The notes: generated from the letters alone by a model not told the origin. DNA of 64,000 nucleotides from Methylocystis sp. L43 (GCF_015709525.1 NZ_JADNRA010000026.1:1-64000); one strand, 5' to 3'. Shown: positions 37,595 through 48,818, numbered from the stretch's first letter. Made by a program: numbers and translations.

Positions 37595-37676
37595 AGCGCG
37601 GGCCGTAACGGACGCGCTAAGAGGCGCGGCGCGATAACGCTAGCGCGCCGCATGTCGCTCAACTGGAGGATATGTC
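37595..37676 (+). promoter_or_regulatory. ROSE-like RNA thermometer in the Hsp20 leader
   Basis: Three hairpins fit the ROSE layout: AGCGCG/CGCGCT (37595-37618, with inner CCG/CGG), GCGGCGCG/CGCGCCGC (37626-37651) and a weak last one where UCGCU (37655-37659) faces the Shine-Dalgarno GGAGGAU (37665-37671) close to the AUG at 37677. The conserved U(U/C)GCU of ROSE elements is thus met. Repressing small heat-shock genes at low temperature is the known role. Confidence 0.65.
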
Positions 37677-38141
37677 ATGCGTCAGTTCGATCTCTCTCCG
37701 CTGTACCGCCAGACCGTCGGCTTCGACCGTCTGTTCAACCTGCTCGATCAGGCCAGCGGCTTCGAGACGACCCAAAGCTACCCGCCATACAATATCGAGC
37801 GCACGGGCGAGAACGCCTATCGCGTGACCCTCGCGGTCGCGGGCTTCTCGCGCGAGGAACTTTCCGTCGAGACCAAGGAAAACACCTTGGCCATCAAAGG
37901 CTCGAAAGAGCCGGCGCAGCCTGCGGAGGGCCGCGAGGTCCTGCATCAGGGCATCGCCGCGCGGGCCTTTGAGCGTCGGTTCCAGCTCGCCGACCATGTG
38001 GTCGTCACAGGCGCCAGCCTCGTCAACGGCTTGCTGCACGTCGACCTCGTGCGCGAGATTCCGGAGGCGCAGAAGCCACGCCGCATTGACATCGGCGTGA
38101 CGACGCCGTCGGCGACCATCGTCGAGTCAAAGGCTGCGTAA
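37677..38141 (+). CDS. Hsp20-family small heat-shock protein (IbpA-like)
   Basis: A 154-residue alpha-crystallin-domain chaperone that holds unfolded proteins. MRQFDLSPLYRQTVGFDRLFNLLD is the class A start of rhizobial sHsps, and PPYNIERTGENAYRVTLAVAGFSREEL plus IAARAFERRFQLADHV are the crystallin domain. GGAGGA sits six bases before the ATG, within a ROSE-like hairpin. A terminator follows. Confidence 0.95.
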   Translation: MRQFDLSPLYRQTVGFDRLFNLLDQASGFETTQSYPPYNIERTGENAYRVTLAVAGFSREELSVETKENTLAIKGSKEPAQPAEGREVLHQGIAARAFERRFQLADHVVVTGASLVNGLLHVDLVREIPEAQKPRRIDIGVTTPSATIVESKAA

Positions 38142-38166
38142 CGGCGGAAAATTCAAAGGAAATGTC

Positions 38167-38195
38167 AGGGGCACCCTTTCGGGCGCCTCTTTTAT
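38167..38195 (+). terminator. Terminator of the Hsp20 gene
   Basis: AGGGGCACCC and GGGCGCCTCT form a stem with one mismatch and one G-T pair around TTTC, followed by a T-rich run. Confidence 0.8.
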
Positions 38196-39634
38196 TATCC
38201 GCCGGCTTTTGGCTTTGCGGCGCTGTCGGGCGTCTTCGCCGTCGCTGAACCCATCGGGGCGGAAGCCGGCGGCGCCGAGGCCGTCGGGGCCACGACAGTC
38301 GCGCCGCTCGCGCCTGACGGCGGGACGATCGCTCGGCGCGAGGAGCCTCCGGCGGCCCGGGCGGCCGCTGCGCGCTTCGCAGGCGTGGACACGCTAGCCG
38401 ACGGGGCGGCCGGCTTTTCAGCCGTCCGCTCCGCTGGAGGCGCGGCGCTTGGCGTATGATCAGCCGAGACCGGCGCCGAGGGAGTAGGGGCGCTTTCAGG
38501 GCTGTGCGGCGACTGCTGCGTCGCTTGCGCTTGCGGCGGCGCGCTGGCGGCGGGATCAGCTTTCGGCTCTCCAGACGCCGAATCCCCCGCCGGCTTGTCG
38601 GCGGGCGTTTCCTTGGCGGCCTGCGCCGAAGGAACAGCGCCAGAGTCCGGCGCCTTTTCTGCAGAGGTCGGCGCTGGCTTAGCTGTGCTTTCCGCAGTCG
38701 GCTGCGGCTCCTGGGCCGCTTGCGCCGGCGCGGGGACGCTGGCTTCGTCGGACTTCGGCTCTGACGGAGCCAAGTTGGCTGGCTTGTCGCCGCCGGTATT
38801 GGCAGTCGCCGCCGAAGGCGTAACCGTTAAATCGGAGCTCTTCTGTTCCGGGCTCGACGCGGGCGGCGTCTCAGCGTCCGACGCGGATGGCGTCCTGGCG
38901 CTCTGAGCGTTGGGCTGGGGCTCCTGCGACCGGGCGGCGGACGGCGCAGTCTTGGGCTCGATCGGCGTAGCCGCGGACGGCGCCGCGGTGGGGAGGGCTG
39001 CAGGCGCGATCGCTGTCGGAGGTGGGGAGGACGCCTCGGGCTTTGTTGTCGGAGCGACTGCGCGCGAACTCTTCGACGCCGCGCTTTTCTGAGCCGTCCG
39101 AGCGCGCTGGCTGTTCGGCGCCTTATCGGCCAAAGCTGCGCCGCCGGGCTGTTGGCGTCCACGATCGGCCGGGCCAACCGCCCCGGAAGCGCCGGCGCCC
39201 TGCGGCGGGTATGGAGCGCCGCCCGTCGAGGGGGGCGTCCCATAAGCGTCGCCGCCGGAGGGACCGTAATCGCCGCCATAGCGCGGTCCACGATCATACA
39301 TCGGCGGAGGGCCAAGTCTGACCGCACGCAAAACGCGGCCCTCATAGGGGTCGATGATGAAGCGCATTTCGCCTTCTCGGCGACTGACGCCGGTCGCGAC
39401 GATCTGCTCGCCGCGACGGCCGAGCGGCCCAACGAGTCGATAGCCCTCTCGTCCCAGAATCGAGGCGACGGCCCTACGGGAGGCGAAACCTGGCTCTTCT
39501 GGGGGAATTTGCTGGCGGTAGCTATAGGCGAACGGCCGAAAGAAAAACTGCGCGAAGGCGTGCTGCGGAACGGCGGCGCTTGCCGCCAGCGCCAACGCGA
39601 ACGGCAAAATCGCTTTCCCCTTGAATGACCGCAT
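38195..39634 (-). CDS. Exported Pro/Ala/Ser-rich protein with N-terminal PepSY-like region
   Basis: A 479-residue protein. After a signal peptide (about 1-28, ending AFA) there is a compact N-terminal part (SRRAVASILGREGYRLVGPLGRRGEQ, MRFIIDPYEGRVLRA), resembling a PepSY-like fold seen in Rhizobiales exported proteins. The remaining ~370 residues are low-complexity Pro, Ala, Ser, Thr and Glu. AGGGAAC stands before the ATG at 39634. The disordered tail may span or bind the cell wall; function unknown. Confidence 0.72.
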   Translation of the reverse strand: MRSFKGKAILPFALALAASAAVPQHAFAQFFFRPFAYSYRQQIPPEEPGFASRRAVASILGREGYRLVGPLGRRGEQIVATGVSRREGEMRFIIDPYEGRVLRAVRLGPPPMYDRGPRYGGDYGPSGGDAYGTPPSTGGAPYPPQGAGASGAVGPADRGRQQPGGAALADKAPNSQRARTAQKSAASKSSRAVAPTTKPEASSPPPTAIAPAALPTAAPSAATPIEPKTAPSAARSQEPQPNAQSARTPSASDAETPPASSPEQKSSDLTVTPSAATANTGGDKPANLAPSEPKSDEASVPAPAQAAQEPQPTAESTAKPAPTSAEKAPDSGAVPSAQAAKETPADKPAGDSASGEPKADPAASAPPQAQATQQSPHSPESAPTPSAPVSADHTPSAAPPAERTAEKPAAPSASVSTPAKRAAAARAAGGSSRRAIVPPSGASGATVVAPTASAPPASAPMGSATAKTPDSAAKPKAGG

Positions 39635-40082
39635 TGTTTGTTCCCTGTCCAGCCCTCTCGTCGGCGCGGATGCTCTGACAACATTGCGGCGAGCGTTGGA
39701 CCGGCAAGCGCCCAAAGCCCAAGCGATTGCTTGTCACTTCAGCGTAAATCTGGCAGTAATTCAGCCCGAAGATATGTCAGCGTTGCTGACCTTAAGGCGG
39801 CGCTCGCTCTTGGAAGCTCTGTTTCATTTTCATGGTCGCCGCTCGACACGCGTCGCGGCCAACGTAAATGAGAGGGCTCGCAAAGCGATGCGTCCCTTGC
39901 CTTGCGCCCGAACGCGAGACGAGGACGTGAGGGATTCGCAATCGACGTTGCGGACCTGCGTGCGGGGGATGCGAGAGTCGGGCTGTGACGATTTCGGTCA
40001 CGCCTACGACAGTTTTATGGTTCGATGAGCGGGCGGGAGGGGCGCAGAAAAAGGCGCGCCGTCCTGTCGAGGAGACGCCAAA
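39635..40082. other. Intergenic region before gltB
   Basis: No supported gene and no clear structured element. It separates the divergent exported-protein gene and gltB and should carry both promoters; no boxes were strong enough to name. Confidence 0.5.
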
Positions 40083-43000
40083 ATGACGAAAGCCGCCGAG
40101 CACTTCGCTGAAGCCGGACCGCAGTCGCTCGGCCGCGACCCCGCTCTTCCGCAGGCGCAAGGGCTTTATGACCCCGCCAAGGAGCACGATTCCTGCGGGG
40201 TGGGCTTCGTCGCCAACATGCGCAACGAGAAGTCGCACGCCATCGTCGAGATGGGCTTGCAGATCTTGCTCAATCTCGATCACCGGGGCGCCGTCGGCGC
40301 GGATCCGAAGCTCGGCGACGGCTGCGGCATTTTGCTTCAGATCCCCCATGCGTTCTTCAAAGCGGAGTGCGCGAAGCTCGGCATAGAACTTCCCGCCGCC
40401 GGCGATTACGCCATCGGGCAGTTTTTCCTGCCGCGCGATCCAGAAACGCGCGCATGCGCGCGCGGCATCATCGATAAGTCGATCGAAGAAGAGGGGCTCG
40501 TCGTTCTCGGCTGGCGCGATCTTCCCGTCGATTCGAGCGATCTCGGCGAGGCGGTGAAGGCCGTCGAGCCGCATCACGCGCAAATCTTCATCGGGCGGGG
40601 GCCGAACGTCGCTGACGCCGACATCTTTGAGCGGCGCATCTATCTTGCGCGCAAAGCGGCCTCGAACGAAATTTACCGGCTCGGCAACGGCGGACGGGAG
40701 TTTTACGCCGTCTCGGTCTCGTCGCGCACCATCGTCTACAAGGGCATGGTGCTCGTCTCGCAGCTCGGCGAATATTTCCTCGATCTCAAGGATGAGCGTT
40801 TTATTTCGGCGCTGGCGCTCGTGCATCAGCGCTTCGCGACGAACACCTTCCCCTCCTGGCGGCTTGCGCATCCCTATCGCTTCGTCGCGCATAACGGCGA
40901 AATCAACACGCTGCGCGGCAATCTGAACTGGATGGCGGCGCGCCAGGCGTCGGTCTCCTCGCCGCTGTTTGGTGACGGGATCAGCAAGCTGTGGCCGATC
41001 TCCTATGAGGGTCAATCCGACACCGCCTGCTTCGACAATGCGCTCGAATTCCTTGTGCGCGGCGGCTATTCGCTCGCGCATGCGGTGATGATGCTGATTC
41101 CGGAAGCCTGGGCCGGCAATCCGCTGATGGACGCCGACCGCAAGGCTTTCTACGAGCATCACGCGGCGCTCATGGAGCCGTGGGACGGTCCCGCCGCCAT
41201 GGCTTTCACCGACGGTCTGCAGATCGGCGCGACGCTCGACCGAAACGGACTGCGGCCTGCGCGCTATCTCGTCACCGACGACGGTCTCGTCGTCATGGCT
41301 TCGGAAATGGGCGTGTTGCCGATTCCCGAAGAGAAGATCGTGACCAAGTGGCGTCTCCAGCCCGGCAAGATGCTGCTTGTCGATCTGGAGCAGGGACGCA
41401 TCATTTCCGACGACGAGATCAAGAAGACGCTGTCGAACTCACATCCATACAAGGAGTGGCTGGCGCGCACGCAAATTCAGCTCGAGGATCTGAAGCCCGT
41501 CGATACCCGTCCCGCCCGATGGGACGTGTCGATGCTCGACCGTCAGCAGGCCTTCGGCTATACGCAGGAAGATCTCGATCTTTTGCTTTTCCCAATGGCC
41601 GTCACAGGCCAGGAGGCGATTGGCTCGATGGGCACGGACACGCCCGTGTCGCCGCTCTCCGACAAGGAGAAGCTGCTCTACACCTATTTCAAGCAGAACT
41701 TCGCGCAGGTGACCAATCCGCCGATCGATCCGATCCGCGAAGAGCTGGTCATGAGCCTCGTGTCCTTCATCGGTCCGCGTCCCAACATTCTCGACCACGA
41801 AGGCTCGGCGAACAAGAAGCGCCTAGAAGTGCGCCAGCCGATCCTGACGAGCGAGGATCTCGAAAAGATCCGCTGGATCGGCACGGTCGAGGATAGTTTC
41901 GACACCAAGACGATCGACGTCACTTACGACGCCGCAAAGGGCGCCGAAGGCATGCACGCCGCGATCAAGCGGCTATGTCAACGCGCCGAGGAGGCGGTCA
42001 GCGGCCGCTACAACATTATCATCCTCTCGGATCGCATGGTCGGGCCAGACCGTATCCCGATTCCGGCGCTGCTCGCGACCGCGGCGGTGCATCATCATTT
42101 GATCCGCAGGGGATTGCGCACCTCCGTTGGCCTCGTCCTCGAGACCGGCGAGGCGCGGGAGGTGCATCATTTCTGCTGTCTCGCGGGCTACGGCGCCGAG
42201 GCGATCAACCCTTATCTCGCCTTTGAGACGCTCATCGCCTCCGCTGAGGAGTTTCCCTCCGACGTCGACGGTCCGACCGCCGTCAAGCGCTTCATCAAGG
42301 CGGTCGACAAGGGTATTCTCAAGGTGATGTCCAAGATGGGCATCTCCACGTACCAGTCCTATTGCGGCGCGCAGATCTTTGACGCTGTGGGTCTTGCGCA
42401 GAGCTTTATCGATGAATTCTTCACCGGCACGACGACGCGCATCGAAGGCGTCGGGCTCGAAGAAATCGCGCGCGAAACCGTGCGTCGCCATCGCCTCGCG
42501 TTCAGCGACGCGCCCGTCTACAAGGAGGCGCTCGACGTCGGCGGCGATTACGCCTACCGCATCAGAGGCGAAGCGCACAGCTGGACGCCGCAAACCGTGT
42601 CGCTGCTGCAGCATGCGGTGCGCGGAAATGCGCGAGACAAATATCGCGCTTTCGCCAAACTCCTGAACGAGCAGGACGAGAAGCTTCTCAATCTGCGCGG
42701 TCTGTTCCGCGTCAAAGGCGCCGAGGAGGACGGTCGGACGCCGATTCCGCTCGACGAGGTCGAGCCGGCGAACGAGATCGTCAAGCGCTTCTCGACGGGC
42801 GCCATGTCGTTTGGCTCCATCTCGCGCGAAGCGCATACGACGCTCGCCATCGCCATGAATCGCATCGGCGGCAGATCCAATACCGGCGAGGGCGGCGAAG
42901 AGGCGGATCGATTCAAGCCGCTGCCGAACGGCGACTCGATGCGCAGCGCCATCAAGCAGGTGGCGTCCGGCCGCTTCGGCGTGACGACGGAATATCTCGT

Positions 43001-44777
43001 CAACGCCGACATGATTCAGATCAAGATGGCGCAGGGCGCAAAGCCCGGCGAAGGCGGCCAGCTGCCCGGCGACAAGGTCGACGCGGTCATCGCCAAGGTG
43101 CGCCATTCGACGCCCGGCGTCGGCCTGATCTCGCCGCCGCCGCATCATGACATCTATTCAATCGAGGATTTGGCGCAGCTCATCTTCGACTTGAAGAACG
43201 CCAATCCGCGCGCCGCCGTGTCGGTGAAGCTCGTTTCGGAAGTCGGCGTCGGCACGGTCGCCGCCGGCGTCTCCAAGGGCCGCGCCGATCATGTGACGAT
43301 CTCCGGTTTCGAGGGCGGCACCGGCGCTTCGCCGCTGACGTCGATCAAGCACGCGGGCTCGCCCTGGGAAATCGGGCTCGCCGAAACGCATCAGACGCTC
43401 GTGCTGAACAATCTGCGTTCGCGCATCGCCGTGCAGGTCGACGGCGGCTTGCGCACCGGCCGCGACGTGGTGATCGGGGCGCTGCTCGGCGCCGATGAGT
43501 TCGGCTTCGCGACGGCGCCGCTCATTGCGGCGGGCTGCATCATGATGCGCAAGTGCCATCTCAACACCTGCCCGGTCGGCGTCGCGACTCAGGATCCCGT
43601 TCTGCGCAAGCGTTTCGTCGGCTTGCCTGAACATGTCATCAACTTCTTCTTCTTCGTCGCCGAAGAAGCGCGCGAACTCATGGCCTCCATGGGTTATCGC
43701 AGCTTCGACGAAATGATCGGGCAGATGCAAATGCTCGACAAGGAGAAGGCGATTGCGCATTGGAAGGCGCGCGGTCTCGATTTCTCCAAGCTGTTCTTCA
43801 AGCCGCAGGGAGAAGGCGGCGCGATCCGTCACAGCAAGACGCAGGATCACGGCCTGGATAAGGTCCTCGACAACAAGCTCATCGCCGAAGCGCGCGCGGC
43901 GCTTGATCGCGGCGCGAAGGTTTCCATTGAAACGCCGATCCGCAACGTCGATCGCGCCACGGGCGCGATGCTCTCGGGCGAGGTCGCGCGCATCTACGGC
44001 CATGCGGGACTGCCCGAGGACACGATCGACATCCGCGCGACGGGCACGGCGGGTCAGAGCTTTGGGGCGTTTGTCGCGCGCGGCGTGACGCTGCGTCTAG
44101 AAGGCGAAGCCAACGATTATGTGGGCAAGGGCCTCTCGGGCGGCAAGCTGATCATCTATCCCTCGCGCGACGCCGGGCAGATTGATCCCTCAAATTCGAT
44201 CATTGTCGGCAACACCGTTCTCTATGGCGCCATCGCGGGCGAATGCTATTTCCGCGGCGTCGCCGGCGAACGCTTCGCCGTGAGAAATTCTGGCGCGCTC
44301 GCCGTCGTCGAGGGCGTTGGCGATCACGGCTGCGAATATATGACAGGCGGCGTCGTGGTGGTTCTTGGACAGACGGGGCGCAACTTCGCGGCCGGCATGT
44401 CGGGCGGCATCGCCTATGTCCTCGACGAAGACGACGCGTTCTCGACGCGCTGCAATCTCGCCATGGTCGACCTCGAGCCGGTGCGCGACGAGGAGACCGT
44501 CATGACCGAGACCTATCACCAGTCCGGCGATCTGGAAGGCCATGGCCGCGTCGATGTGATGAGCGACATGACGCGCTTCGACGCCGAGCGGCTGCGTCAG
44601 CTGATCGCCAACCACCTGCGCTACACGGGCTCGACGCGGGCGCGCGACATTCTGGCGGATTGGCCAAATTACGTGGGCAAGTTCCGGAAGGTGATGCCGG
44701 TCGAGTATCGGCGCGCGCTCAATGAAATCAACGCGCGCAAAAACCAGCCGCAGCAGCTGAAAGCTGCGGGGGAGTGA
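40083..44777 (+). CDS. gltB: Glutamate synthase (NADPH) large subunit
   Basis: A 1564-residue enzyme that, with GltD, makes two glutamates from glutamine and 2-oxoglutarate. The glutaminase Cys38 ([10 protein letters not shown]) becomes residue 1 after removal of a 37-residue leader. The central and FMN domains include [38 protein letters not shown] and the Fe-S cysteines in [19 protein letters not shown]; the C-terminal beta-helix domain is glycine-rich ([16 protein letters not shown]). gltD lies further on, split off by a GGDEF gene. Confidence 0.97.
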   Translation: MTKAAEHFAEAGPQSLGRDPALPQAQGLYDPAKEHDSCGVGFVANMRNEKSHAIVEMGLQILLNLDHRGAVGADPKLGDGCGILLQIPHAFFKAECAKLGIELPAAGDYAIGQFFLPRDPETRACARGIIDKSIEEEGLVVLGWRDLPVDSSDLGEAVKAVEPHHAQIFIGRGPNVADADIFERRIYLARKAASNEIYRLGNGGREFYAVSVSSRTIVYKGMVLVSQLGEYFLDLKDERFISALALVHQRFATNTFPSWRLAHPYRFVAHNGEINTLRGNLNWMAARQASVSSPLFGDGISKLWPISYEGQSDTACFDNALEFLVRGGYSLAHAVMMLIPEAWAGNPLMDADRKAFYEHHAALMEPWDGPAAMAFTDGLQIGATLDRNGLRPARYLVTDDGLVVMASEMGVLPIPEEKIVTKWRLQPGKMLLVDLEQGRIISDDEIKKTLSNSHPYKEWLARTQIQLEDLKPVDTRPARWDVSMLDRQQAFGYTQEDLDLLLFPMAVTGQEAIGSMGTDTPVSPLSDKEKLLYTYFKQNFAQVTNPPIDPIREELVMSLVSFIGPRPNILDHEGSANKKRLEVRQPILTSEDLEKIRWIGTVEDSFDTKTIDVTYDAAKGAEGMHAAIKRLCQRAEEAVSGRYNIIILSDRMVGPDRIPIPALLATAAVHHHLIRRGLRTSVGLVLETGEAREVHHFCCLAGYGAEAINPYLAFETLIASAEEFPSDVDGPTAVKRFIKAVDKGILKVMSKMGISTYQSYCGAQIFDAVGLAQSFIDEFFTGTTTRIEGVGLEEIARETVRRHRLAFSDAPVYKEALDVGGDYAYRIRGEAHSWTPQTVSLLQHAVRGNARDKYRAFAKLLNEQDEKLLNLRGLFRVKGAEEDGRTPIPLDEVEPANEIVKRFSTGAMSFGSISREAHTTLAIAMNRIGGRSNTGEGGEEADRFKPLPNGDSMRSAIKQVASGRFGVTTEYLVNADMIQIKMAQGAKPGEGGQLPGDKVDAVIAKVRHSTPGVGLISPPPHHDIYSIEDLAQLIFDLKNANPRAAVSVKLVSEVGVGTVAAGVSKGRADHVTISGFEGGTGASPLTSIKHAGSPWEIGLAETHQTLVLNNLRSRIAVQVDGGLRTGRDVVIGALLGADEFGFATAPLIAAGCIMMRKCHLNTCPVGVATQDPVLRKRFVGLPEHVINFFFFVAEEARELMASMGYRSFDEMIGQMQMLDKEKAIAHWKARGLDFSKLFFKPQGEGGAIRHSKTQDHGLDKVLDNKLIAEARAALDRGAKVSIETPIRNVDRATGAMLSGEVARIYGHAGLPEDTIDIRATGTAGQSFGAFVARGVTLRLEGEANDYVGKGLSGGKLIIYPSRDAGQIDPSNSIIVGNTVLYGAIAGECYFRGVAGERFAVRNSGALAVVEGVGDHGCEYMTGGVVVVLGQTGRNFAAGMSGGIAYVLDEDDAFSTRCNLAMVDLEPVRDEETVMTETYHQSGDLEGHGRVDVMSDMTRFDAERLRQLIANHLRYTGSTRARDILADWPNYVGKFRKVMPVEYRRALNEINARKNQPQQLKAAGE

Positions 44778-44886
44778 CCTGGACTACTGATGCGCGGAAT
44801 GCTGGAGCTTAACCTTTGCCTTTGTCAGCAGTCATTGTTAAAGAGGTGGAGTCAGGCTAACCTGCTTTAAACTCGGCGGTTTTTCC

Positions 44887-46113
44887 TTGACGGCGGCAGG
44901 AAGCCTGATGCGAGAGGACTCTAGAGTTTACAGCTTGCCGCGCTGGCCCGCGATGCGCTGGCTTGTGAACCCGGGGCATGGCGCGAATCGCGACATCCAG
45001 GTGGCGTTGATTGGCGGGTTGTTCGGAACCCTGCCAGTCTTCTTTGGCGGCGTCATCAATACGATTGTCGTGTCGGGAGCGATTGCGGCGCGCGAACAGA
45101 CGCTCCCTTTTGTCGCTTGGTTCGTCTTTGAAATCGTGCTCGGAGTCGTGCGTCTGATCGTGCTGAGCATCTCGCGTCGCGAGGCTCTCGCGCATCGCCA
45201 GACGCCGACCGATGTCTATCTCCTGCTTCAGCTTTTTTGGAGCAGCGGCGTCGGTTACGGCGCCTTTATAAGCCTCGCGGGCGGCGACTGGGTATCCGCG
45301 ACGCTCGCTTGTCTGTCTGGGACCGCCATGGCCGGTGGCATCGGATTTCGCAATTTTGGCGCGCCGCGTCTCGCCGGCGCAATGATCCTGACGAGCCTCG
45401 GCCCGTTTCTGCCGGGCGCCGCCCTCTCTGGCGAACCGTTGCTTTATCTCGTATTTCTTCAGATTCCCCTCTATCTCGCCGCCATGATCGCTGCCGCCTA
45501 TAGCTTGAATAAAATGCTTATTGCGACGATGCAGGCCGAGCGCCTGAACGACCATCGCGCCAAACATGATGCGCTCACCGGCCTGTCGAACCGCGTCGGG
45601 CTCGCCGCCGCGGTTGACGCGAACCTGAATAGCGCGCCGACGCACGGCGGCGATTTGGCTGTCCTTTTTCTTGATCTCGACAACTTCAAGGCGGTCAACG
45701 ATACATACGGACACGCCGCCGGCGACAGGCTGCTCAAATCGGTCGCGGAGCGCCTCCGCCAGTCCTTGCGCGCGACAGACGTGGCGGCGCGGATTGGCGG
45801 CGACGAATTCGTGGTGCTCGCCAGGAGTTTGACGAGCGAGCAGGCGGCGGAGCTGAGCCACCGGCTGACGAATTCCATATCGGCGCCTTACGACCTCGGC
45901 GATGGCGCTTGCACGACGATTGGAGTCAGCGTCGGCGTAGCCCTGGTGCCCGAACATGGCGCAGACGCCGAGGCGCTGCTCGCGGTGGCCGACGAAGCGC
46001 TTTACGAGGCGAAGGCCCAGCGGCAGGTGAAATTGCTGCACGCCCTCGTTAAGGAGGATCAGTCTCGCGGCATCGCGCCGGCGGTGCGCGGCCTGAGCCC
46101 AAGCGCTCAATAG
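44887..46113 (+). CDS. Membrane-bound diguanylate cyclase (GGDEF protein)
   Basis: A 408-residue protein. The first ~215 residues hold about five or six hydrophobic helices without a recognised sensor domain. The GGDEF domain (about 225-385) is intact: GGDEF at 304-308, with the inhibitory I-site RATD at 295-298 and DALTGLSNR at its start. It should make c-di-GMP under product inhibition; no EAL domain is present. It lies between gltB and gltD on the same strand, an unusual interruption of that pair. Confidence 0.92.
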   Translation: MTAAGSLMREDSRVYSLPRWPAMRWLVNPGHGANRDIQVALIGGLFGTLPVFFGGVINTIVVSGAIAAREQTLPFVAWFVFEIVLGVVRLIVLSISRREALAHRQTPTDVYLLLQLFWSSGVGYGAFISLAGGDWVSATLACLSGTAMAGGIGFRNFGAPRLAGAMILTSLGPFLPGAALSGEPLLYLVFLQIPLYLAAMIAAAYSLNKMLIATMQAERLNDHRAKHDALTGLSNRVGLAAAVDANLNSAPTHGGDLAVLFLDLDNFKAVNDTYGHAAGDRLLKSVAERLRQSLRATDVAARIGGDEFVVLARSLTSEQAAELSHRLTNSISAPYDLGDGACTTIGVSVGVALVPEHGADAEALLAVADEALYEAKAQRQVKLLHALVKEDQSRGIAPAVRGLSPSAQ

Positions 46114-46314
46114 CGCTGCTGGCGACGGTCAGCTCCTGACGCCGAAGCTTCGCGGCTTGACGGCGACCCCTCGAAAGCGTTTAGAAAACGTCCAAGATTG
46201 CGGCGGCTCAGGGCGCTCGGGCCGGAAAGCGGATTCGCTTTTCCGGTGAGACTGCCGCGCCGATGAGAAATGCAGTTGCCGCCGCAACGCGCGGTGCGAG
46301 AGGTGCGCGATAAG

Positions 46315-47733
46315 ATGGGTAAGGTGACCGGGTTTCTCGAGATCGACCGGCATGACCGCAAATATAAGCCGGCGGCCGACCGCATTCGCCATTATCGCGA
46401 ATTCGTCATCCCCTTGTCGGACGAGACCACGCGCAGCCAAGCCTCGCGCTGCATGGATTGCGGGATTCCATTTTGCCACAACGGCTGTCCGGTCAATAAT
46501 CAGATTCCCGACTGGAATGACCTCGTCTACCATGGCGAGTGGCGGCGCGCGCTCGTCAATCTCCATTCCACCAACAACTTCCCGGAGTTCACGGGCCGCG
46601 TCTGTCCGGCGCCCTGCGAAGCGTCTTGCACGCTGAACCTCCAAGACCAGCCGGTCACCATCAAGACCATCGAATGCGCGATCATCGATCGTGGCTTCGA
46701 GCAGGGCTGGGTCGTTCCCGAGCCGCCCAAGCGCAAGACAGGCAAGAAGATCGCCGTCGTCGGCTCCGGGCCGGCGGGACTTGCGGCGGCGCAGCAGCTC
46801 GCGCGCGCCGGCCATGACGTGCATGTCTACGAAAGGCAAGCAAAGGCCGGCGGCCTGCTGCGCTACGGCATTCCCGACTTCAAGATGGAGAAGCACCTCA
46901 TCGACCGCCGCGTTCAGCAGATGGAGGCGGAAGGGGCGGTGTTTCACTGCGGCGTTCATGTCGGCGTCGATCTATCCGCCGCCGATCTGGTCGCAGGCCA
47001 TGACGCCGTTGTCCTCGCCGGCGGCGCCGAACAGCCGCGCGATCTGTCGATCCCGGGCCGTGAATTGCGCGGGGTTCACTTCGCCATGGATTTTCTGCCG
47101 CAGCAAAATCGCCGGGTCTCGGGTGAGCCGCTGTCAACCAACGAGCCGATCCTCGCCACCGGCAAACATGTCGTGGTCATCGGCGGCGGCGACACCGGCT
47201 CAGACTGCATCGGCACCTCGGTGCGCCAAGGGGCGCTTTCGGTCACCCAGCTCGAAATTATGCCGCTTCCCCCCGAGAAGGAAAACAAGCTGCTGACGTG
47301 GCCCGACTGGCCGCTGAAGCTGCGCACGTCTTCCTCACACGACGAGGGCTCCTCGCGCGAATTTTCGGTGCTGACGCGCGAATTCGAAGGCGCGGAAGGC
47401 GCGGTGAAGGCGCTGCGCTGCGTGCGCGTCGACGGGAAAATGCAGGAAGAGCCCGGGAGCGACTTCAGGCTCAAGGCCGATCTCGTGCTTCTCGCGATGG
47501 GCTTTGTGTCGCCGGTGCGCGAAGGCCTGCTTGAAACGCTCGGGGTTGATCTCGATTCGCGCGGCAATGTTGCAGCGGACACGCGCGCCTACCAGGCGTC
47601 TCGCGACAAGATCTTCGCCTGTGGAGACATGCGGCGCGGACAATCGCTCGTCGTCTGGGCCATTCGCGAGGGACGCCAATGCGCCCACGCAGTGGACGAA
47701 TTCCTGATGGGCGAAACCAATCTGCCAAGGTGA
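46315..47733 (+). CDS. gltD: Glutamate synthase small subunit
   Basis: A 472-residue NADPH-oxidising partner of GltB. The N-terminus has the Fe-S cysteines ([37 protein letters not shown]). Two nucleotide sites follow: [29 protein letters not shown] for FAD and [15 protein letters not shown] for NADPH. The start at 46315 matches the family; an upstream ATG at 46270 is less likely. A small membrane-protein gene follows at once. Confidence 0.96.
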   Translation: MGKVTGFLEIDRHDRKYKPAADRIRHYREFVIPLSDETTRSQASRCMDCGIPFCHNGCPVNNQIPDWNDLVYHGEWRRALVNLHSTNNFPEFTGRVCPAPCEASCTLNLQDQPVTIKTIECAIIDRGFEQGWVVPEPPKRKTGKKIAVVGSGPAGLAAAQQLARAGHDVHVYERQAKAGGLLRYGIPDFKMEKHLIDRRVQQMEAEGAVFHCGVHVGVDLSAADLVAGHDAVVLAGGAEQPRDLSIPGRELRGVHFAMDFLPQQNRRVSGEPLSTNEPILATGKHVVVIGGGDTGSDCIGTSVRQGALSVTQLEIMPLPPEKENKLLTWPDWPLKLRTSSSHDEGSSREFSVLTREFEGAEGAVKALRCVRVDGKMQEEPGSDFRLKADLVLLAMGFVSPVREGLLETLGVDLDSRGNVAADTRAYQASRDKIFACGDMRRGQSLVVWAIREGRQCAHAVDEFLMGETNLPR

Positions 47734-47739
47734 GAGTAA

Positions 47740-47949
47740 ATGGTCAGTGAAAAGCTAAATCTCTGGTATTGTGATACCTTCGTCAGCACGCCCTGGCAGT
47801 TTTACCTTCTCATCGTGCCGCTCTTGGGGGCCTTCTTCTATGGCCGCGGGAAATACAAGCTCGCCTGGTCGCTGATCGGCGTTTGGCTCGGCATCCAATT
47901 GATCTTTTCGGCGCTCACCAATCTCGTGTTCTCTTGCTCGCTCGAATAG
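47740..47949 (+). CDS. Small two-helix membrane protein
   Basis: A 69-residue protein with two hydrophobic helices (about 18-34 and 41-60) and three cysteines. It starts six bases after gltD with GAGAG upstream and ends just before a strong terminator, which supports it as a real last gene of the glt unit. No family is recognised. Confidence 0.7.
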   Translation: MVSEKLNLWYCDTFVSTPWQFYLLIVPLLGAFFYGRGKYKLAWSLIGVWLGIQLIFSALTNLVFSCSLE

Positions 47950-47960
47950 GGCGCAAAAGA

Positions 47961-47991
47961 AAAGGCCCCGGGAAACCGGGGCCTTTCGTTT
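47961..47991. terminator. Bidirectional rho-independent terminator
   Basis: An 11-bp stem AAAGGCCCCGG/CCGGGGCCTTT with a GAAA loop. T-rich runs follow on both strands, so it serves both the glt unit and the convergent L,D-transpeptidase gene. Confidence 0.92.
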
Positions 47992-48005
47992 GACAGAGAG
48001 CCGGC

Positions 48006-48734
48006 TTACAGCACGACGACCGTGGCGCCCACCTTCACGCGGTTGAACAGATCGGTCACGTCATTGTTCAGCATGCGGATGCAGCCCGACGAAACCGCCT
48101 GTCCGATCGTCCAGGGCTCGTTCGAGCCGTGGATGCGGAACATCGTGTCGCGATTGCCCGAGAAAAGATACATCGCGCGCGCGCCCAGCGGGTTGTCCTC
48201 GCCGCCCGTCATGTGGCGCGGCAGATCTGGACGGCGCTTCAACATCGCCGCCGGAGGCGTCCAATCCGGCCATGCTTCCTTGCGGCCGATGTGCGTCCGG
48301 CCTTTCCAAGTGAAGCCCTGGCGGCCGACGCCGACGCCGTAGCGCACGGCCTGTCCGTTCGACAGCGACAGATAGAGATAGCGGTTGTTTGTGTCGACGG
48401 TGATGGTGCCAGGACGCTCATTGGTCGGGTCCTGCACGATCTCGCGCGTCGTGGTCGGATATTCGCGCGCGAGCCGCGCGTCTTCTTGATCCCCGTAGTA
48501 GGCCTGCGGGTCCTGCGCGCCGTAATTGGCCTGCTGATCCTGACCGCCGTAATAGGCCTGCTGCTCACGCGCGTCATAGTAGGACGCGGTCATCTCCTGC
48601 GCGCTCGCTGGCGGATCAAACAGCGCCATGAAGGAGCTTTCCTGCGCGTATACGGCGGAAGACGAAAGTCCCACGAAAGCGGCGACGGCGGCGACCTTCA
48701 GAAAGCGGCTGGCGTTGAATTCACGGCGGGACAT
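48006..48734 (-). CDS. L,D-transpeptidase (YkuD domain), exported
   Basis: A 242-residue periplasmic enzyme that forms 3-3 peptidoglycan crosslinks or attaches proteins to the wall. Signal peptide about 1-31 (ending VYA). A Tyr/Gln-rich repeat (QQAYYGGQDQQANYGAQDPQ at about 59-80) follows, then the YkuD domain with HGSNEPWTIGQAVSSGCIRM carrying the catalytic His, Ser and Cys. GGAG precedes the ATG at 48734 by eight bases. Confidence 0.92.
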   Translation of the reverse strand: MSRREFNASRFLKVAAVAAFVGLSSSAVYAQESSFMALFDPPASAQEMTASYYDAREQQAYYGGQDQQANYGAQDPQAYYGDQEDARLAREYPTTTREIVQDPTNERPGTITVDTNNRYLYLSLSNGQAVRYGVGVGRQGFTWKGRTHIGRKEAWPDWTPPAAMLKRRPDLPRHMTGGEDNPLGARAMYLFSGNRDTMFRIHGSNEPWTIGQAVSSGCIRMLNNDVTDLFNRVKVGATVVVL

Positions 48735-48818
48735 GACGGCGGCTCCACAATTTTTCTCTGTCGTGCAGAGAGAATGCAAAACCACCGAAAAGCGTTCCGT
48801 GCGCGAACGCACAAATCG

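Noticed and set aside
41973-44003. Two long minus-strand reading frames inside gltB
   Set aside because: They mirror the gltB codons and show no family features.
44857-46110. 417-residue minus-strand reading frame
   Set aside because: Antisense to the GGDEF gene, whose GGDEF and I-site motifs establish the coding strand.
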